Numbered from the stretch's first letter, positions 44,378 through 54,537 are shown. The stretch is 64,000 bases of DNA from Desemzia sp045528445 (GCF_045528445.1 NZ_JBGQQU010000010.1:1-64000); one strand, 5' to 3'. Program-made: numbers and translations. The notes: generated from the sequence alone by a model not told the origin.

Positions 44378-46151
44378 ACATGCTGGCAAAGTATCAGGTA
44401 TGAAACCTAAAAACACAAAACAAACGTACAAAAAACTCCTTGCTTATATCCGTGCGTATTTACCCGTAGTGGTATTTGCGCTAGTATTGGCTATGGGGGC
44501 AGCGATCATTTCATTAGTTGGTCCGCACAAGATCAGTGAAATTACAGACTTGATCACAGCTGGACTAGCCGGCGAATTGGATATTGCTGCCATCGAAAAA
44601 ATCGGATTTCTATTAGTAACGCTGTATGTAATTAGTTTTGTCATCAATTATGTTCAAGGGTTTATTATGGCCACGATCACACAACGGGTATCTAAAAAGC
44701 TCAGAACAGATATTTCTGAAAAAATCAATCGTCTGCCGTTAAGCTATTTTGACGGACACAGCATTGGTGATGTCTTGAGTCGTGTGACGAATGACGTCGA
44801 TATGATCAGCCAAACGATGAACCAAAGTATCAGTTCATTGGTAACAGCTTCAACAATGTTTGTTGGTTCATTGGTTATGATGCTCATCACAAATGTACCA
44901 ATGGCATTAGCTGCTGTTGTTTCAACTTTGATTGGGTTCGGTTTAATGATTTTGATCGTTAGACATTCTCAACAATTTTTTGGAGCTCAACAAAAAGCTC
45001 TAGGTGCCGTTAATGGTCATGTAGAAGAAATTTATTCTGGACACAATGTCGTTAAAGCTTACAATGCTGAACGCGGAGCTAAAGAAACATTTGATCAAAT
45101 CAACGACGACTTGTATCAAAGTGCTTGGAAATCTCAATTCTTTTCAGGTATCATGATGCCCTTGATGAACTTTATCGGGAACTTCGGTTATGTAGTAGTG
45201 AGTATCTTAGGAGCAAGTTTGGCATTGAATGGTCACATTACTTTTGGTGTCATCGTAGCCTTTATGATGTACATTCGTTTATTTACGCAACCTCTATCTC
45301 AATTTGCACAAGCGGCTACTAGTCTTCAATCAACAGCTGCAGCTAGTGAACGTGTTTTTGATTTTCTAGGTGAAGATGAATTAGGAGAAGAAACCAACCG
45401 TACAGCTCAATTGACAAATGTTCGTGGAGATGTTGAATTTGACCATGTTCACTTTGGTTATACATCGGATAAAACCATCATCAATGACTTCTCAGTAGAC
45501 ATCAAAGCTGGACAAAAAGTGGCTATTGTTGGACCGACCGGAGCTGGGAAAACAACAGTTGTCAACTTATTGATGCGTTTCTACGAAGTGAATAGCGGAG
45601 CCATTAAAATAGATGGTATCCCTACTACGCAGATGACCCGCGAAATGGTTCATGATCAATTCTGTATGGTTCTGCAAGATACATGGATCTTTGAAGGAAC
45701 AGTACGCGACAATATCGTTTATAACGTAAAAGGGGTAACCGATGAACAAGTGGAAGCTGCTTGTAAAGCAGTAGGAATTGATCACTTTATCCATACTCTT
45801 CCACATGGTTACGATACTGTATTGGATGATCAAACCAGCTTATCTGCTGGTCAAAAACAATTGATCACGATCGCTCGTGCTATGGTCAAAGATGCTCCGT
45901 TATTGATCTTAGATGAAGCAACCAGCTCAGTGGATACACGTACAGAAGTACTGATCCAACAAGCTATGGATAAATTGATGATCGGCCGTACGTCATTTGT
46001 TATCGCACACCGTTTGTCTACGATCAGAAACTCTGACGTTATTTTAGTGATGGACAATGGAGATATCATTGAAAAAGGAAACCATGAAGAATTATTGGCA
46101 AATGGCGGATTCTACGCTAACTTGTACAATAGTCAGTTTGAAGAAGCTTAA
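44370..46151 (+). CDS. Heterodimeric ABC exporter subunit with canonical ATP site
   Basis: Partner of the preceding gene, 593 residues. Six membrane helices (about 30-320) precede an ATPase domain with Walker A GPTGAGKTT, signature LSAGQKQL, Walker B LLILDEATSSVD containing the catalytic Glu, and H-loop VIAHRL. LSAGQ replaces LSGGQ, a variation known in such exporters. The start is ATG 44370, inside the end of the first subunit gene (8-nt overlap) and preceded by AGAGGAGG; the longer frame from 44265 is spurious. A terminator follows 38 bp after the stop. Confidence 0.88.
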   Translation: MSKHAGKVSGMKPKNTKQTYKKLLAYIRAYLPVVVFALVLAMGAAIISLVGPHKISEITDLITAGLAGELDIAAIEKIGFLLVTLYVISFVINYVQGFIMATITQRVSKKLRTDISEKINRLPLSYFDGHSIGDVLSRVTNDVDMISQTMNQSISSLVTASTMFVGSLVMMLITNVPMALAAVVSTLIGFGLMILIVRHSQQFFGAQQKALGAVNGHVEEIYSGHNVVKAYNAERGAKETFDQINDDLYQSAWKSQFFSGIMMPLMNFIGNFGYVVVSILGASLALNGHITFGVIVAFMMYIRLFTQPLSQFAQAATSLQSTAAASERVFDFLGEDELGEETNRTAQLTNVRGDVEFDHVHFGYTSDKTIINDFSVDIKAGQKVAIVGPTGAGKTTVVNLLMRFYEVNSGAIKIDGIPTTQMTREMVHDQFCMVLQDTWIFEGTVRDNIVYNVKGVTDEQVEAACKAVGIDHFIHTLPHGYDTVLDDQTSLSAGQKQLITIARAMVKDAPLLILDEATSSVDTRTEVLIQQAMDKLMIGRTSFVIAHRLSTIRNSDVILVMDNGDIIEKGNHEELLANGGFYANLYNSQFEEA

Positions 46152-46189
46152 GACAGTTCGGCAGTCGCTGAATAAATAAAATATCATTT

Positions 46190-46232
46190 GAACAGCACTC
46201 CCTGAGTTATTTGCAGAGAGTGCTGTTTTTTT
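46190..46232 (+). terminator. Terminator after the ABC exporter operon
   Basis: AACAGCACTC pairs with GAGTGCTGTT and is followed by T6G. Confidence 0.85.
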
Positions 46233-46420
46233 GTATAGCAAAATGAGTTAACATAATATTGTTCGTAGACTTTTTTTTCAAGAGTATCGAAGTTAGTACT
46301 GATTCTTTTAAAATGTACTACTGTGGTTTATCGTACCCATAAAATAACCATTCCTTTATCGATTTAGTAATGTTACTCTTTAATTAGTGTTAAAAAGCTT
46401 AATTATTCAGGGGGGATAAT

Positions 46421-46687
46421 ATGTTTCGAATGGATAAAATCAATGAATTATCAGAAACAGATATGATAATTTATAAATTTATTCTGCAAAATTTGGATAA
46501 AGTTCAATTTATGCGGGTAATAGACCTGGCAGAAGCTACGCATGTTTCCAATGCTTCAATCACTAGATTTATTCGAAAAATGGGATATGATTCTTTCGCT
46601 GAATTTAGAGTTAAGATGAAAGAGGAAGTTAAACAAAATGAACAAGAAGAGTTAAATAATTTAACAAACAGCATTTATCCTGAATAA
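46421..46687 (+). pseudogene. MurR/RpiR-family regulator, 5' part (helix-turn-helix half)
   Basis: Encodes only the N-terminal HTH_6 domain of an RpiR-type regulator (FILQNLDKVQFMRVIDLAEATHVSNASITRFIRKMGYDSFAEFRVKMKEE) and runs into a stop codon inside the terminal inverted repeat of an inserted element at 46683. The matching SIS sugar-phosphate-binding domain is found 5.9 kb away at 52553-53053 in the same orientation, just before a PTS EIIC gene. So this was one regulator gene, probably controlling that PTS. The HTH half keeps its RBS (GGGGGGAT) and could still be expressed as an 88-residue protein lacking ligand control. Confidence 0.88.
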
Positions 46688-48343
46688 TTCATACTTCTAA
46701 AATTTATCTGTAAAAGTTATTTTTTTCATCTGTCCATCCCAATTAACTTACTTTTTTATTCATTAAAGGATGGAAAAAGTTAAAATAGGTAAAACGATGA
46801 GCTGAATGATAGGGTATTACTTAATTTTGGCCGCACGAACTCCCTGAAAGAAATGAATTTTTTAAAATTCATTTGGATGGTCACCAACAGAGTTGTTGTA
46901 TTTTTTCTAACAACTGATAGAAACTATCTTGAAAGACATGAGTCGTGCTCAGTTTTAATAGCAATCTACGGCTACTTCGTACCAATTTTCCTGCTACTTT
47001 AAATAAATGCAAGCGGAGAATATCAATTTGAAGTGTCGCTTCTTTTGCCGATAAACAAAGTGTTCGCATAAAGTTAACGATATTGTAAGCCAATAGGCTT
47101 ATCATCATACGAGCATGATTTTCCAGAAAAGTTGAGCTATCGGTTTTATCAAAATAGAATCCATTCTTTGCTTCTTTAATAAAGTTCTCCATCGTACCGC
47201 GATTTTGATAGGTATAAAATATGTTTTCAGCGGATAAATTTTCTGAACAATTGGTGATCACATATTCATGACGAAAAATCAGCTCTCCTGCTTCTCTAGT
47301 TGATTTGATGCAAACCCGACGTTCTTGTGACCAACTTTTTGCTCGATAAGACGTAGAATAGTAGTGAACTTCTTTTTCTTCCCAATGATGATCATCGCCA
47401 ATTAAAATGAATGATTCTGCTAACTTTGCTAGTTGAGCATTGGCTTTCAGACGAATCACATAAAAGCTTTCGTTCAATTCACAAGTTTCATATACTTCTA
47501 GTGTCGCAAAGCCGCTGTCTCCACGCACAAGAATCGTTGTGCAAGGAAGTTGCTGGCTGTAATGATTGAGTAAAGGCCTTAGAAAATCCCTTACACCGTT
47601 TGATGTATAAACATTTCCAGAACGAAGTTCTGCCTTTAAAAAGTCGCCCGTTAGCCCATCAAAAGCAACTAAGGGGTGGTAACCGTTTGTTTGATAGTGG
47701 GCATTATAGTTCGTTCCTTCTTGATTTCCAAAAGTATCCGAATGAGTAGAATCCAAATCAATGATTATCTCTGTTGTGTTTCGCTTCAATCGTACTTTAT
47801 CAATCAAAGCTTGATTCAAATCTTGGAATTGACGGATCGTTTTTTCATCTATTCGGTCCCAGAAACGTGAAAGAGAAGGTTGTGAAGCAGCTGTTTCTTT
47901 ATTTAAAATAAGTTGGAAGATGGGATCTTCCTTCAATAATTTAGCTGATGAATCTGCAGCGTAGCCAGAGATCAGTTGGAAAAGAAGTTGTTCTAGTAAG
48001 GAGATATTGTCGTGTCTCCAGTAAGTCCGGTCATCTTTGATTTGAAGAAGGCTTTTGGCCAATTCTAAAAATCCAAGTGAGTCCATAAATTCTTTTACTA
48101 AAATCAATCCGGCATCTGTTGAAAGATTACCACCAGTGTTGGAAACTGTTAGTTTAGGATTGAAATTTATCCGTTTTTCCTGTAATGTAGCCATTGAGAG
48201 AACCCCTTTCATGGTTTAGTTTAGTCACTTTAACCATAACAGATTGGGGTTCTTTTTGTACACCCAAAGGGTGTTGTAAAATATGTGAAATAATGGCTTC
48301 ACTGTAAGGTTTTAGATAGCTTTCAGAAAAACTATGAATTATT
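46683..48343 (-). mobile_element. IS1380-family insertion sequence, intact copy
   Basis: About 1.66 kb, a normal length for the family. The ends are AATAATTCATA (46683-46693) and TATGAATTATT (48333-48343), with further imperfect similarity inward (TTCTAAAATTTATCT against the complement of the GATAGCTTTCAGAA region). It contains a single transposase gene on the minus strand and a palindromic ACACCCAAAGGGTGTT near 48269. Confidence 0.8.
46881..48194 (-). CDS. IS1380-family transposase
   Basis: DDE transposase of 437 residues that catalyses movement of the element. Recognisable family stretches are FNPKLTVSNTGGNLSTDAGLILVKEFMD at the N-terminus, EIIIDLDSTHSDTFGNQEGTNYNAHY with a catalytic Asp, TTILVRGDSGFATLEVYE with the second Asp, and YQNRGTMENFIKEAKNGF with the terminal Glu. 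All three acids are present and no frameshift is seen, so it may be active. The start is ATG 48194 preceded by AAAGGGG; the longer frame from 48212 is less likely. Confidence 0.92.
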   Translation of the reverse strand: MATLQEKRINFNPKLTVSNTGGNLSTDAGLILVKEFMDSLGFLELAKSLLQIKDDRTYWRHDNISLLEQLLFQLISGYAADSSAKLLKEDPIFQLILNKETAASQPSLSRFWDRIDEKTIRQFQDLNQALIDKVRLKRNTTEIIIDLDSTHSDTFGNQEGTNYNAHYQTNGYHPLVAFDGLTGDFLKAELRSGNVYTSNGVRDFLRPLLNHYSQQLPCTTILVRGDSGFATLEVYETCELNESFYVIRLKANAQLAKLAESFILIGDDHHWEEKEVHYYSTSYRAKSWSQERRVCIKSTREAGELIFRHEYVITNCSENLSAENIFYTYQNRGTMENFIKEAKNGFYFDKTDSSTFLENHARMMISLLAYNIVNFMRTLCLSAKEATLQIDILRLHLFKVAGKLVRSSRRLLLKLSTTHVFQDSFYQLLEKIQQLCW

Positions 48344-48806
48344 TAGGTATTAGTCGTATTTTTCTTTAAAAAAGACCTTGAATGAGTAAAATTAGGGATG
48401 CACGATTCTATTTAATTTCATATATGTAACCCCACTTTACAACTTTTTAAGTAATAGAAGACACAAAAGTACAAACAACTATGACTTTTTTGTCTACTAG
48501 ATTCGAGGAAAAAAACAACAAAAACGGGAGTTGTTTGTTAGGAACCCATTATACCAAAAGGGATTCACAATCCATAGCTTGAGAAACTATTGTTCACCAT
48601 AATTTACCAGGATTCCCCAGCCTATTATTGTATTTGTCGTTACTTATTATTAATTATACCAAAGATATTTCTTTTTTATAAAAGCATTCAAATGAGTATG
48701 ATTGTTTTTTTTAGTTGTTTTCTGTCCCAGGATCAGCGTATTGTTTGACGTAAAACCACAATAGGAATAAACTTATGATGTTTAAAAATATAGGAGGGAA
48801 TAGACA
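48344..48806. other. 463-bp gap between IS copy and ohyA
   Basis: AT-rich DNA with no supported ORF. Its only recognised content is the ohyA promoter near the right end and the RBS TAGGAGGG at 48790-48797. Confidence 0.55.
48745..48773 (+). promoter_or_regulatory. Candidate promoter of ohyA
   Basis: TTGACG (48745-48750) and TAAACT (48768-48773) are separated by 17 bp and lie 34 bp before the start codon. Confidence 0.6.
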
Positions 48807-50579
48807 ATGAGACATACAAACGGGAATTATGAAGCATTTGCAAAAAGTCGTAAGCCAGATGGTATCGAAGAAAAAAGCGCTTATATCGTCGGTGCTGGGT
48901 TGGCAGGTTTAGCAGCGGCTGTTTTCTTGATTCGAGATGGTCATATGGAAGGTAAACGTGTTCACATTTTTGAGGAACTATCCCTTTCAGGTGGTTCATT
49001 AGATGGAACCTTTATTCCACATGATGGTTTTGTTACTCGCGGAGGACGTGAAATGGAAAATCATTTTGAGTGTTTGTGGGATCTTTTTCGTTCTGTTCCC
49101 TCACTTGAAGTGAAAGATGCATCCGTTTTAGATGAATTTTATTGGCTAGATCATGATGATCCCAACTCTTCTAACTGTCGAATTATCCATAATCGCGGAG
49201 AACGGGCAGATGATGATGGCCAATTTACGTTATCAAAAAAAGCACAAAAAGAGTTAGTTGAATTATTCATGACTTCTGAAAATCAATTGATTGGCAAAAA
49301 AATTGAAGATGTCTTTGGCGATGAATTTTTTGAATCAAATTTCTGGTTATATTGGTGTACAATGTTCGCTTTTGAAAAATGGCATTCTGCAATCGAGATG
49401 AGGCGCTACGTAATGCGCTTTATTCATCATATTAAAGGATTACCTGATTTTTCTGCATTAAAGTTCACTCGTTATAATCAATATGAGTCATTAGTTAAAC
49501 CTTTAATCACGTTCTTAAAAGATCAAGACGTCGACTTCCAATATGAAACGAAAATTAATAATATTCAGGTTGATATTGATCACGAAACCAAAGTTGCGCG
49601 CACTATTTTGTTAACAAAGGAAGAAAAAACACAAGAAATTTCCTTATCTGAAAACGATCTTGTTTTTGTTACAAATGGATCAATCACAGAAAGTTCCACT
49701 CAAGGAGACCATAATACACCTGCACCAATAACTCATGAATTAGGTGGAAGCTGGAATCTTTGGAAAAACTTAGCTAAACAATCTTCAGAATTTGGACATC
49801 CAGAAGTATTCTATGAAAATCTTCCAGCTGAAAGTTGGTATATTTCAGCAACAGTAACTTGGGAAAACTTCGATATTGAACCCTATATTTCACGATTAAC
49901 GAAGAGAAAATTGCGGACAGGAAAAGTCGTTACCGGTGGCATAATCACTATTAAGGATTCAAACTGGTTAATGAGCTTTGCAATACACCGTCAACCACAT
50001 TTTAAAGGACAAAATGATCAACAAACAATAATGTGGGTCTATGGCTTGTTATCAAATAAACCAGGAAATTATATAAAAAAACCAATCGAACAATGTTCCG
50101 GTCAAGAAATTGTTCAAGAATTAATGTATCATCTTGGTGTACCAGAAGAAGATATTCAAGTGTTATCTGAAACTTCTTGTACAGTAATTCCAGTTTATAT
50201 GCCCTATATTACTTCATACTTTATGTTAAGAGCACCAGGAGATCGTCCTTTAGTAATCCCAAACGGATCAAAAAACTTGGCATTCATTGGAAACTTTGCA
50301 GAAACAGAACGTGATACAGTATTTACTACTGAATATTCTGTCAGAACAGCTATGGAGGCTGTTTATCAATTATTAAATATTGAACGTGGTGTTCCTGAAG
50401 TTTTTGATTCTGCATATGATATTCGTACACTTGCCAATGCTGTATATTATTTAACAGATAAGAAGAAACTTACGAAAACGGAGCTTCCGTTTGTAGAGCG
50501 GAAATTGATAGAAACTTTTGTTAAGAAGACCAAAAATACGTATATTGAAGATGTTTTGAAAGAATCAGATCTTCTTTAG
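48807..50579 (+). CDS. ohyA: Oleate hydratase
   Basis: FAD-dependent enzyme that adds water to cis-9 unsaturated fatty acids such as oleate, giving 10-hydroxystearate. It detoxifies host or environmental fatty acids. The FAD-binding motif IVGAGLAGLAAAVFLIRDG is near residue 28, with GGSLDGTFIPHDGFVTRGGREMENHFECLWDL close behind it, the latter typical of the family. 590 residues matches characterised hydratases. No signal peptide is seen; the protein is expected to be cytoplasmic or membrane-peripheral. It is the cargo between two IS1380 copies, suggesting horizontal acquisition. TAGGAGGG precedes the ATG, and a hairpin follows the stop. Confidence 0.95.
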   Translation: MRHTNGNYEAFAKSRKPDGIEEKSAYIVGAGLAGLAAAVFLIRDGHMEGKRVHIFEELSLSGGSLDGTFIPHDGFVTRGGREMENHFECLWDLFRSVPSLEVKDASVLDEFYWLDHDDPNSSNCRIIHNRGERADDDGQFTLSKKAQKELVELFMTSENQLIGKKIEDVFGDEFFESNFWLYWCTMFAFEKWHSAIEMRRYVMRFIHHIKGLPDFSALKFTRYNQYESLVKPLITFLKDQDVDFQYETKINNIQVDIDHETKVARTILLTKEEKTQEISLSENDLVFVTNGSITESSTQGDHNTPAPITHELGGSWNLWKNLAKQSSEFGHPEVFYENLPAESWYISATVTWENFDIEPYISRLTKRKLRTGKVVTGGIITIKDSNWLMSFAIHRQPHFKGQNDQQTIMWVYGLLSNKPGNYIKKPIEQCSGQEIVQELMYHLGVPEEDIQVLSETSCTVIPVYMPYITSYFMLRAPGDRPLVIPNGSKNLAFIGNFAETERDTVFTTEYSVRTAMEAVYQLLNIERGVPEVFDSAYDIRTLANAVYYLTDKKKLTKTELPFVERKLIETFVKKTKNTYIEDVLKESDLL

Positions 50580-50634
50580 CATTGAAACCATACAAATAAA
50601 TAAAATTTAACAACATTGAAAAGTAGGTAGATAT

Positions 50635-50673
50635 AGAGACATGGCTGGGGAATATTGTCCCAGCCATGTCTCT
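50635..50673. terminator. Hairpin after ohyA
   Basis: AGAGACATGGCTGGG pairs perfectly with CCCAGCCATGTCTCT around a 9-nt loop. A clear T-run is lacking, so terminator activity is probable but not certain. Confidence 0.7.
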
Positions 50674-50794
50674 ATATTGCTCAAAAAAACATAAAGGTAA
50701 CAATAAAATGAAACATTATCCATTGCAAGGAATTAAAGCTAGAAAAATAATCGACAATTCAATAAATTATTGGAAATTTTTTCAATTAGCTAAT

Positions 50795-51065
50795 TAAATT
50801 TAACTTCAATAATTTTACCAAATGCTTTAGTGATATCATTCATGGTTATAAAAGTAACAAGCATATTTCTTTTTTTAATCCGTGCAATTGTAGACTGGGA
50901 CTTTTAACTTTTTCAGCTAATTGCCTTTGGGTCAATCCTTAGGTTTCTCTCAATTTTATTAAAGCTACCTCAACTTATAATCGTTCACTTTCAAGTAAAA
51001 AGGCTTCGTCAAGAATTTTGTCTTTTTTACGCCGAGAATCGACTACTTTTTTGGTTTGTTGGTTT
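50795..51065 (-). pseudogene. HigA-like HTH antitoxin remnant
   Basis: On the minus strand, broken frames read KILDEAFLLESE, then VALIKLRET, GLTQRQLAEKVKSPSLQ, and finally MISLKHLVKLLKLNLI. This is the layout of an XRE-type antitoxin (usually EALIKLREERGLTQQQLAEK.. to ALGKKLKIEF), but with several stops and shifts. The partner toxin is not seen. It lies between ohyA and the decayed IS copy, so it may have travelled with the cargo. Borders are approximate. Confidence 0.6.
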
Positions 51066-51169
51066 AGAATTTTCTTTCACTAAGAAACGACAAGAAGTTT
51101 TTCCTGTTTTTGGGAATATGAATCCCTTGGTGTGTATAGAACTTTAAACATTTAAACTAAGTTCTGATT

Positions 51170-52403
51170 CTACCAGCTGAGTTGTTTGATTTTGTCTAAT
51201 AGATAATAGAACAAATCTTGATAGATGTGAGAAGAACTTATCTTCAAGAACGATATTCATACACTGCTAACCAATTTACCAGCTACCTTGAATAACCGAA
51301 GACGTAGAGTATCTACCTAGAAGGCAGCTTTTTCCGCCGGCAAGCAGATTTGTTTCATAAAGTTAATCGGGGTGTAAGTTAAGAGGCTTACCATCATATG
51401 GGCATTATTTTCTAGAAAGCTGGAACTGTTCGTTTTGTCGAAATAAAACCCATTTTCGGCGTCCTTGATATAATTTTCCATGGTTCCACGCTATGGTACA
51501 ACTTGAACAGCATTTTAGCCGATAAGTTCTCTGATAAGTTCGTGACTAGGTATTCATAACGAAACACCAATTCACCAGCTTTACGAGTGGATTTGATTCA
51601 GACACGTCGTGCTTTTGACCAATTTTTAGCTCGATAAGTAATGGGATAATATTGGCTCTCCTGCTCTTCCCAAGAATGATGATCACCGATTAAAATGAAA
51701 GACTCAGCTAATTTGGCCAGTTTTGCATTCGCTTTAATATGAACTACATAATAACTTTGGTACGATTCACATGTATCATAAACTTCCTGTGTAGCGAATC
51801 CACTATCGACTCGCACAATAATATCCGTGCAAGGAAGGTTACGGCCGTAATGTTTCAGCATCGGATCCAAGAAGTTTCTTTACTCCATTTGAGGTATAAA
51901 CATTCACAGAACGAGGTTCTGTTTTTTAAAAATCTCCTGTTAAGCCATCACAATTGACTAAGTGTGATAACCATTTGTGCTATAGTAAGCGTTATAGTGG
52001 GTAGCTTCTTGGTTCCCAAATATATCGGAATGCGTGGAGTCTAAATCAATAATCAATTCCGTCGAATTTCGTTCAAACCTTTCCAAAATAGAGAAAGAGA
52101 AGCTTGATATGGGGTTCAATCTTTATTAAATAACAAACGAAAAACAGGATCTTTTAGTGAATTGGCAGAATAACCATCAATCAACTGGAAGAAGAGTTGT
52201 TCCAACAAGGAAATATTATTATTAAACCAGTAACTTCGGTTATTTTTTAACGTCAGAAACTGATTAACTAAATTCGAAAAAACAATCAAATCTATAAATT
52301 ATTTTACTATTATCAAATTAGAATCCGTAGAAAGATTTACACCAGTATTATCTATCACTATTTTTGAATTTAATTTTACGTGTGTTTCCTGTAATGTAGC
52401 CAT
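51170..52403 (-). pseudogene. IS1380-family transposase, decayed second copy
   Basis: Related to the intact transposase at 46881-48194 over its whole length but with many frameshifts and stops. The best-preserved piece (51598-51870) reads RNLPCTDIIVRVDSGFATQEVYDTCESYQ, and the start region (ATG near 52403, complement TGTAGCCAT) also matches. The upstream DNA up to 52552 keeps the same ACACCCAAAGGGTGTT palindrome and the TATGAATTATT end. The left terminal repeat of this copy is not found, so it is truncated there. It cannot make transposase, but the outer end could still be used by the intact copy. Confidence 0.82.
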
Positions 52404-52552
52404 TTAGAGAACCCTTTTATTGGTTTAGTTCAGTCGCTTTAACCATAACAAAATGAGGTTCTTTTTGTACACCCAAAGGGTGTTGAAAATTGCATAAAAC
52501 AATAGCTTCACTGTGCAGGTTTAGACTAATTTCAGAATAACTATGAATTATT

Positions 52553-53053
52553 CTGATTTATAATTTTCTGGATAATATTGATAATCATGATTTCCAGCAA
52601 AAAGTTGATTATATCGTTGAATTGATATTGGAAGGTCGAACGTTGGTCTTCTTAGGAACGGGTTCTTCAGGGATCAATGCTGATTACGGCGCTCGAATAT
52701 TGTCTAATGTAGGCGTTCCTGCATTTAGTATTAAGGATCCATATTATCCATTTGATTCCTTAATGGGGATTCAATCTGATTTAATTTTTGTTGTCTTATC
52801 CGTAACAGGGGAAATGCCTGTAGTGAACGAACTAGTGACTAAACTGCGAAGAAAAGAACAAAATTTTGTCCTGAGCATTACGGGTTCAGCTTCCAGTACT
52901 TTAGCAAAATTGTCTAATATGAATTTGACTTATAATTTTGAAAAAGAAGTTATAGGAGATCATTATGTGATGACTTCTTCAGTACCAGTGGTTTATTTAA
53001 TTGAAATCATTGCAAGGCAAACTTATAAACTGAAGAAAGAAAGAAAATTATAA
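52553..53053 (+). pseudogene. MurR/RpiR-family regulator, 3' part (SIS domain half)
   Basis: Continues the regulator interrupted at 46682. The readable frame goes NFLDNIDNHDFQQKVDYIVELI, then LEGRTLVFLGTGSSGINADYGARILSNVGVPAF, and IQSDLIFVVLSVTGEMPVVNELVTKLR, ending KLKKERKL. This is the SIS sugar-phosphate-binding domain of RpiR proteins. The ATG at 52604-52622 has no good RBS, so a product is doubtful. It lies 133 bp before the PTS EIIC gene that it presumably regulated. Confidence 0.85.
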
Positions 53054-53186
53054 TGATTCGTTTTTTTTCATGTGTGAAAAAAATTTCTTTCTATTGAAAA
53101 TCAACACAACATCAAAGATACCGCTTTCATTAAAGAGAGAATCCTTTTATAATAAAAGAAATTAAATATAGAAAGGGTTTTCACAT

Positions 53187-54503
53187 ATGGAAAAATTCTT
53201 TGAAGGTTTACAGAATAAGTTAGGTCCAATAGCGTTAAAGTTAAATGAGAACAAATACTTAGCAGCAATACGTGATGGCTTTATGGGAGCTATGTCTCTC
53301 TTGATTTTAGGATCGTTGTTTTTATTATTTGCCAATTTGCCTATTCCAGGATATGCGGATATGATGGCAAACCTGTTTGGAAACAATTGGGCAACATTTT
53401 TCAATGTGCCGTATGATGTAACAATGAACATTATGACATTATTCGTTATTATTGGGCTATCTCGTTCATTAGCTAAAAGTAATGGAATAGATGATTTAGG
53501 AGCTGTTCTTTGGGCTCTGATTGGTTTTTTGATTTTAACACCCATTTCGTCATTTGAAGTCAATGAAGCAACTTCTGCATTTCTTCCAATGGCTAACTTT
53601 AGTGCAAGTGGACTTTTCTTAGGGATGCTGGCAGCGATATTAGCGGTTGAAATCATGGCTTTCGTCTTGCGCAGAGGGTGGAAAATCACTTTGCCTGAAT
53701 CAGTTCCCAGCAATGTAGCACGTTCATTTGATGCATTGATTCCTGGGTTGTTCATTATCTTGATTTTTATGCTGATCCGTATGGGCTTTGGTTCAACCGG
53801 TTATGAAACAGCTCAAACCTTCATCTTCCAAATCATTCAAACGCCGTTAACTACGATAGGTACAAGCTTGCCGGCAACTGTTCTAGTTATTATCCTTGAA
53901 ACAATCTTATTTTCTTTTGGTCTTCATGGGCCTAACATCGTAGGTGGAGTTATGCAGCCGATTTGGTTATCTACAATGGCTGAAAATCTAGCAGCTTTCC
54001 AAGCTAATTTAGATTTACCGAATATTGTAACTTATCAATTTTATAGCAATTTTATTAAAATGGGTGGTGCTGGAGCTACTGTTGGGCTTGCTCTGTTATG
54101 TTTGTTTGCAGCTAAGTCGCAACAATTTAAAACTTTAGGAAAATTAGCGATTGGCCCGTCTATCTTTAATATCAATGAACCATTAATATTTGGATTGCCA
54201 ATTGTATTAAACCCAGTATTTATCATTCCATTCATTATAACGCCCGTAATTCTTACGATCTTATCTTATATCGTTATGACAACAGGACTGGTGCCTCCGA
54301 CAAATGGAGTTAATGTACCATGGACAACGCCACCGATTTTTTCAGGATTTCTTGTTTCAGGTTGGCGCGGAGCTTTATGGCAAGTAGTTGAAATTGGTAT
54401 TTCAACTGCTATCTATTTCCCATTCTTCCGCATGGAGGATCAAAAAGCTTATGCTTTAGAAAAAGGACAATCTGTAGAAGAAGCTTACACAGATTCTATT
54501 TAA
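53187..54503 (+). CDS. PTS system EIIC component (cellobiose/lactose family)
   Basis: Sugar-transporting membrane subunit of a phosphotransferase system, 438 residues with about ten helices. Family marks are AAIRDGFMGAMSLLILGSLFLLFANLP near the N-terminus, SFGLHGPNIVGGVMQPIW near 255, GGAGATVGLALLC near 293, and SIFNINEPLIFGLPIVLNPVF near 329, the last containing the NEP motif of the phospho-sugar site. No EIIA, EIIB or phospho-glycosidase gene is adjacent, so it must borrow partners encoded elsewhere. AGAAAGGG precedes the ATG. The likely regulator upstream has been split by an insertion, so expression control is probably altered. Confidence 0.88.
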   Translation: MEKFFEGLQNKLGPIALKLNENKYLAAIRDGFMGAMSLLILGSLFLLFANLPIPGYADMMANLFGNNWATFFNVPYDVTMNIMTLFVIIGLSRSLAKSNGIDDLGAVLWALIGFLILTPISSFEVNEATSAFLPMANFSASGLFLGMLAAILAVEIMAFVLRRGWKITLPESVPSNVARSFDALIPGLFIILIFMLIRMGFGSTGYETAQTFIFQIIQTPLTTIGTSLPATVLVIILETILFSFGLHGPNIVGGVMQPIWLSTMAENLAAFQANLDLPNIVTYQFYSNFIKMGGAGATVGLALLCLFAAKSQQFKTLGKLAIGPSIFNINEPLIFGLPIVLNPVFIIPFIITPVILTILSYIVMTTGLVPPTNGVNVPWTTPPIFSGFLVSGWRGALWQVVEIGISTAIYFPFFRMEDQKAYALEKGQSVEEAYTDSI

Positions 54504-54537
54504 AAACTTGTTAGAAGCGGATGATATAGAATAATAT

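Larger units (their letters stand above)
46683..52552. mobile_element. Composite transposon-like insertion carrying oleate hydratase
   Basis: A 5.87-kb block interrupts the rpiR-type gene. The left border begins AATAATTCATA (46683-46693) and the right border ends TATGAATTATT (52542-52552), exact inverted repeats of 11 bp. Two IS1380-family copies in the same orientation lie at the ends (left intact, right decayed), with ohyA between them. Both borders abut CTG(A) (46680-46683 and 52553-52556), a possible short target duplication. Simple rejoining leaves the regulator one base out of frame, so some decay or imprecision has occurred. Confidence 0.75.

Noticed and set aside
51739..51957. Plus-strand 72-residue ORF
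   Set aside because: It is the antisense of the decayed IS1380 transposase.
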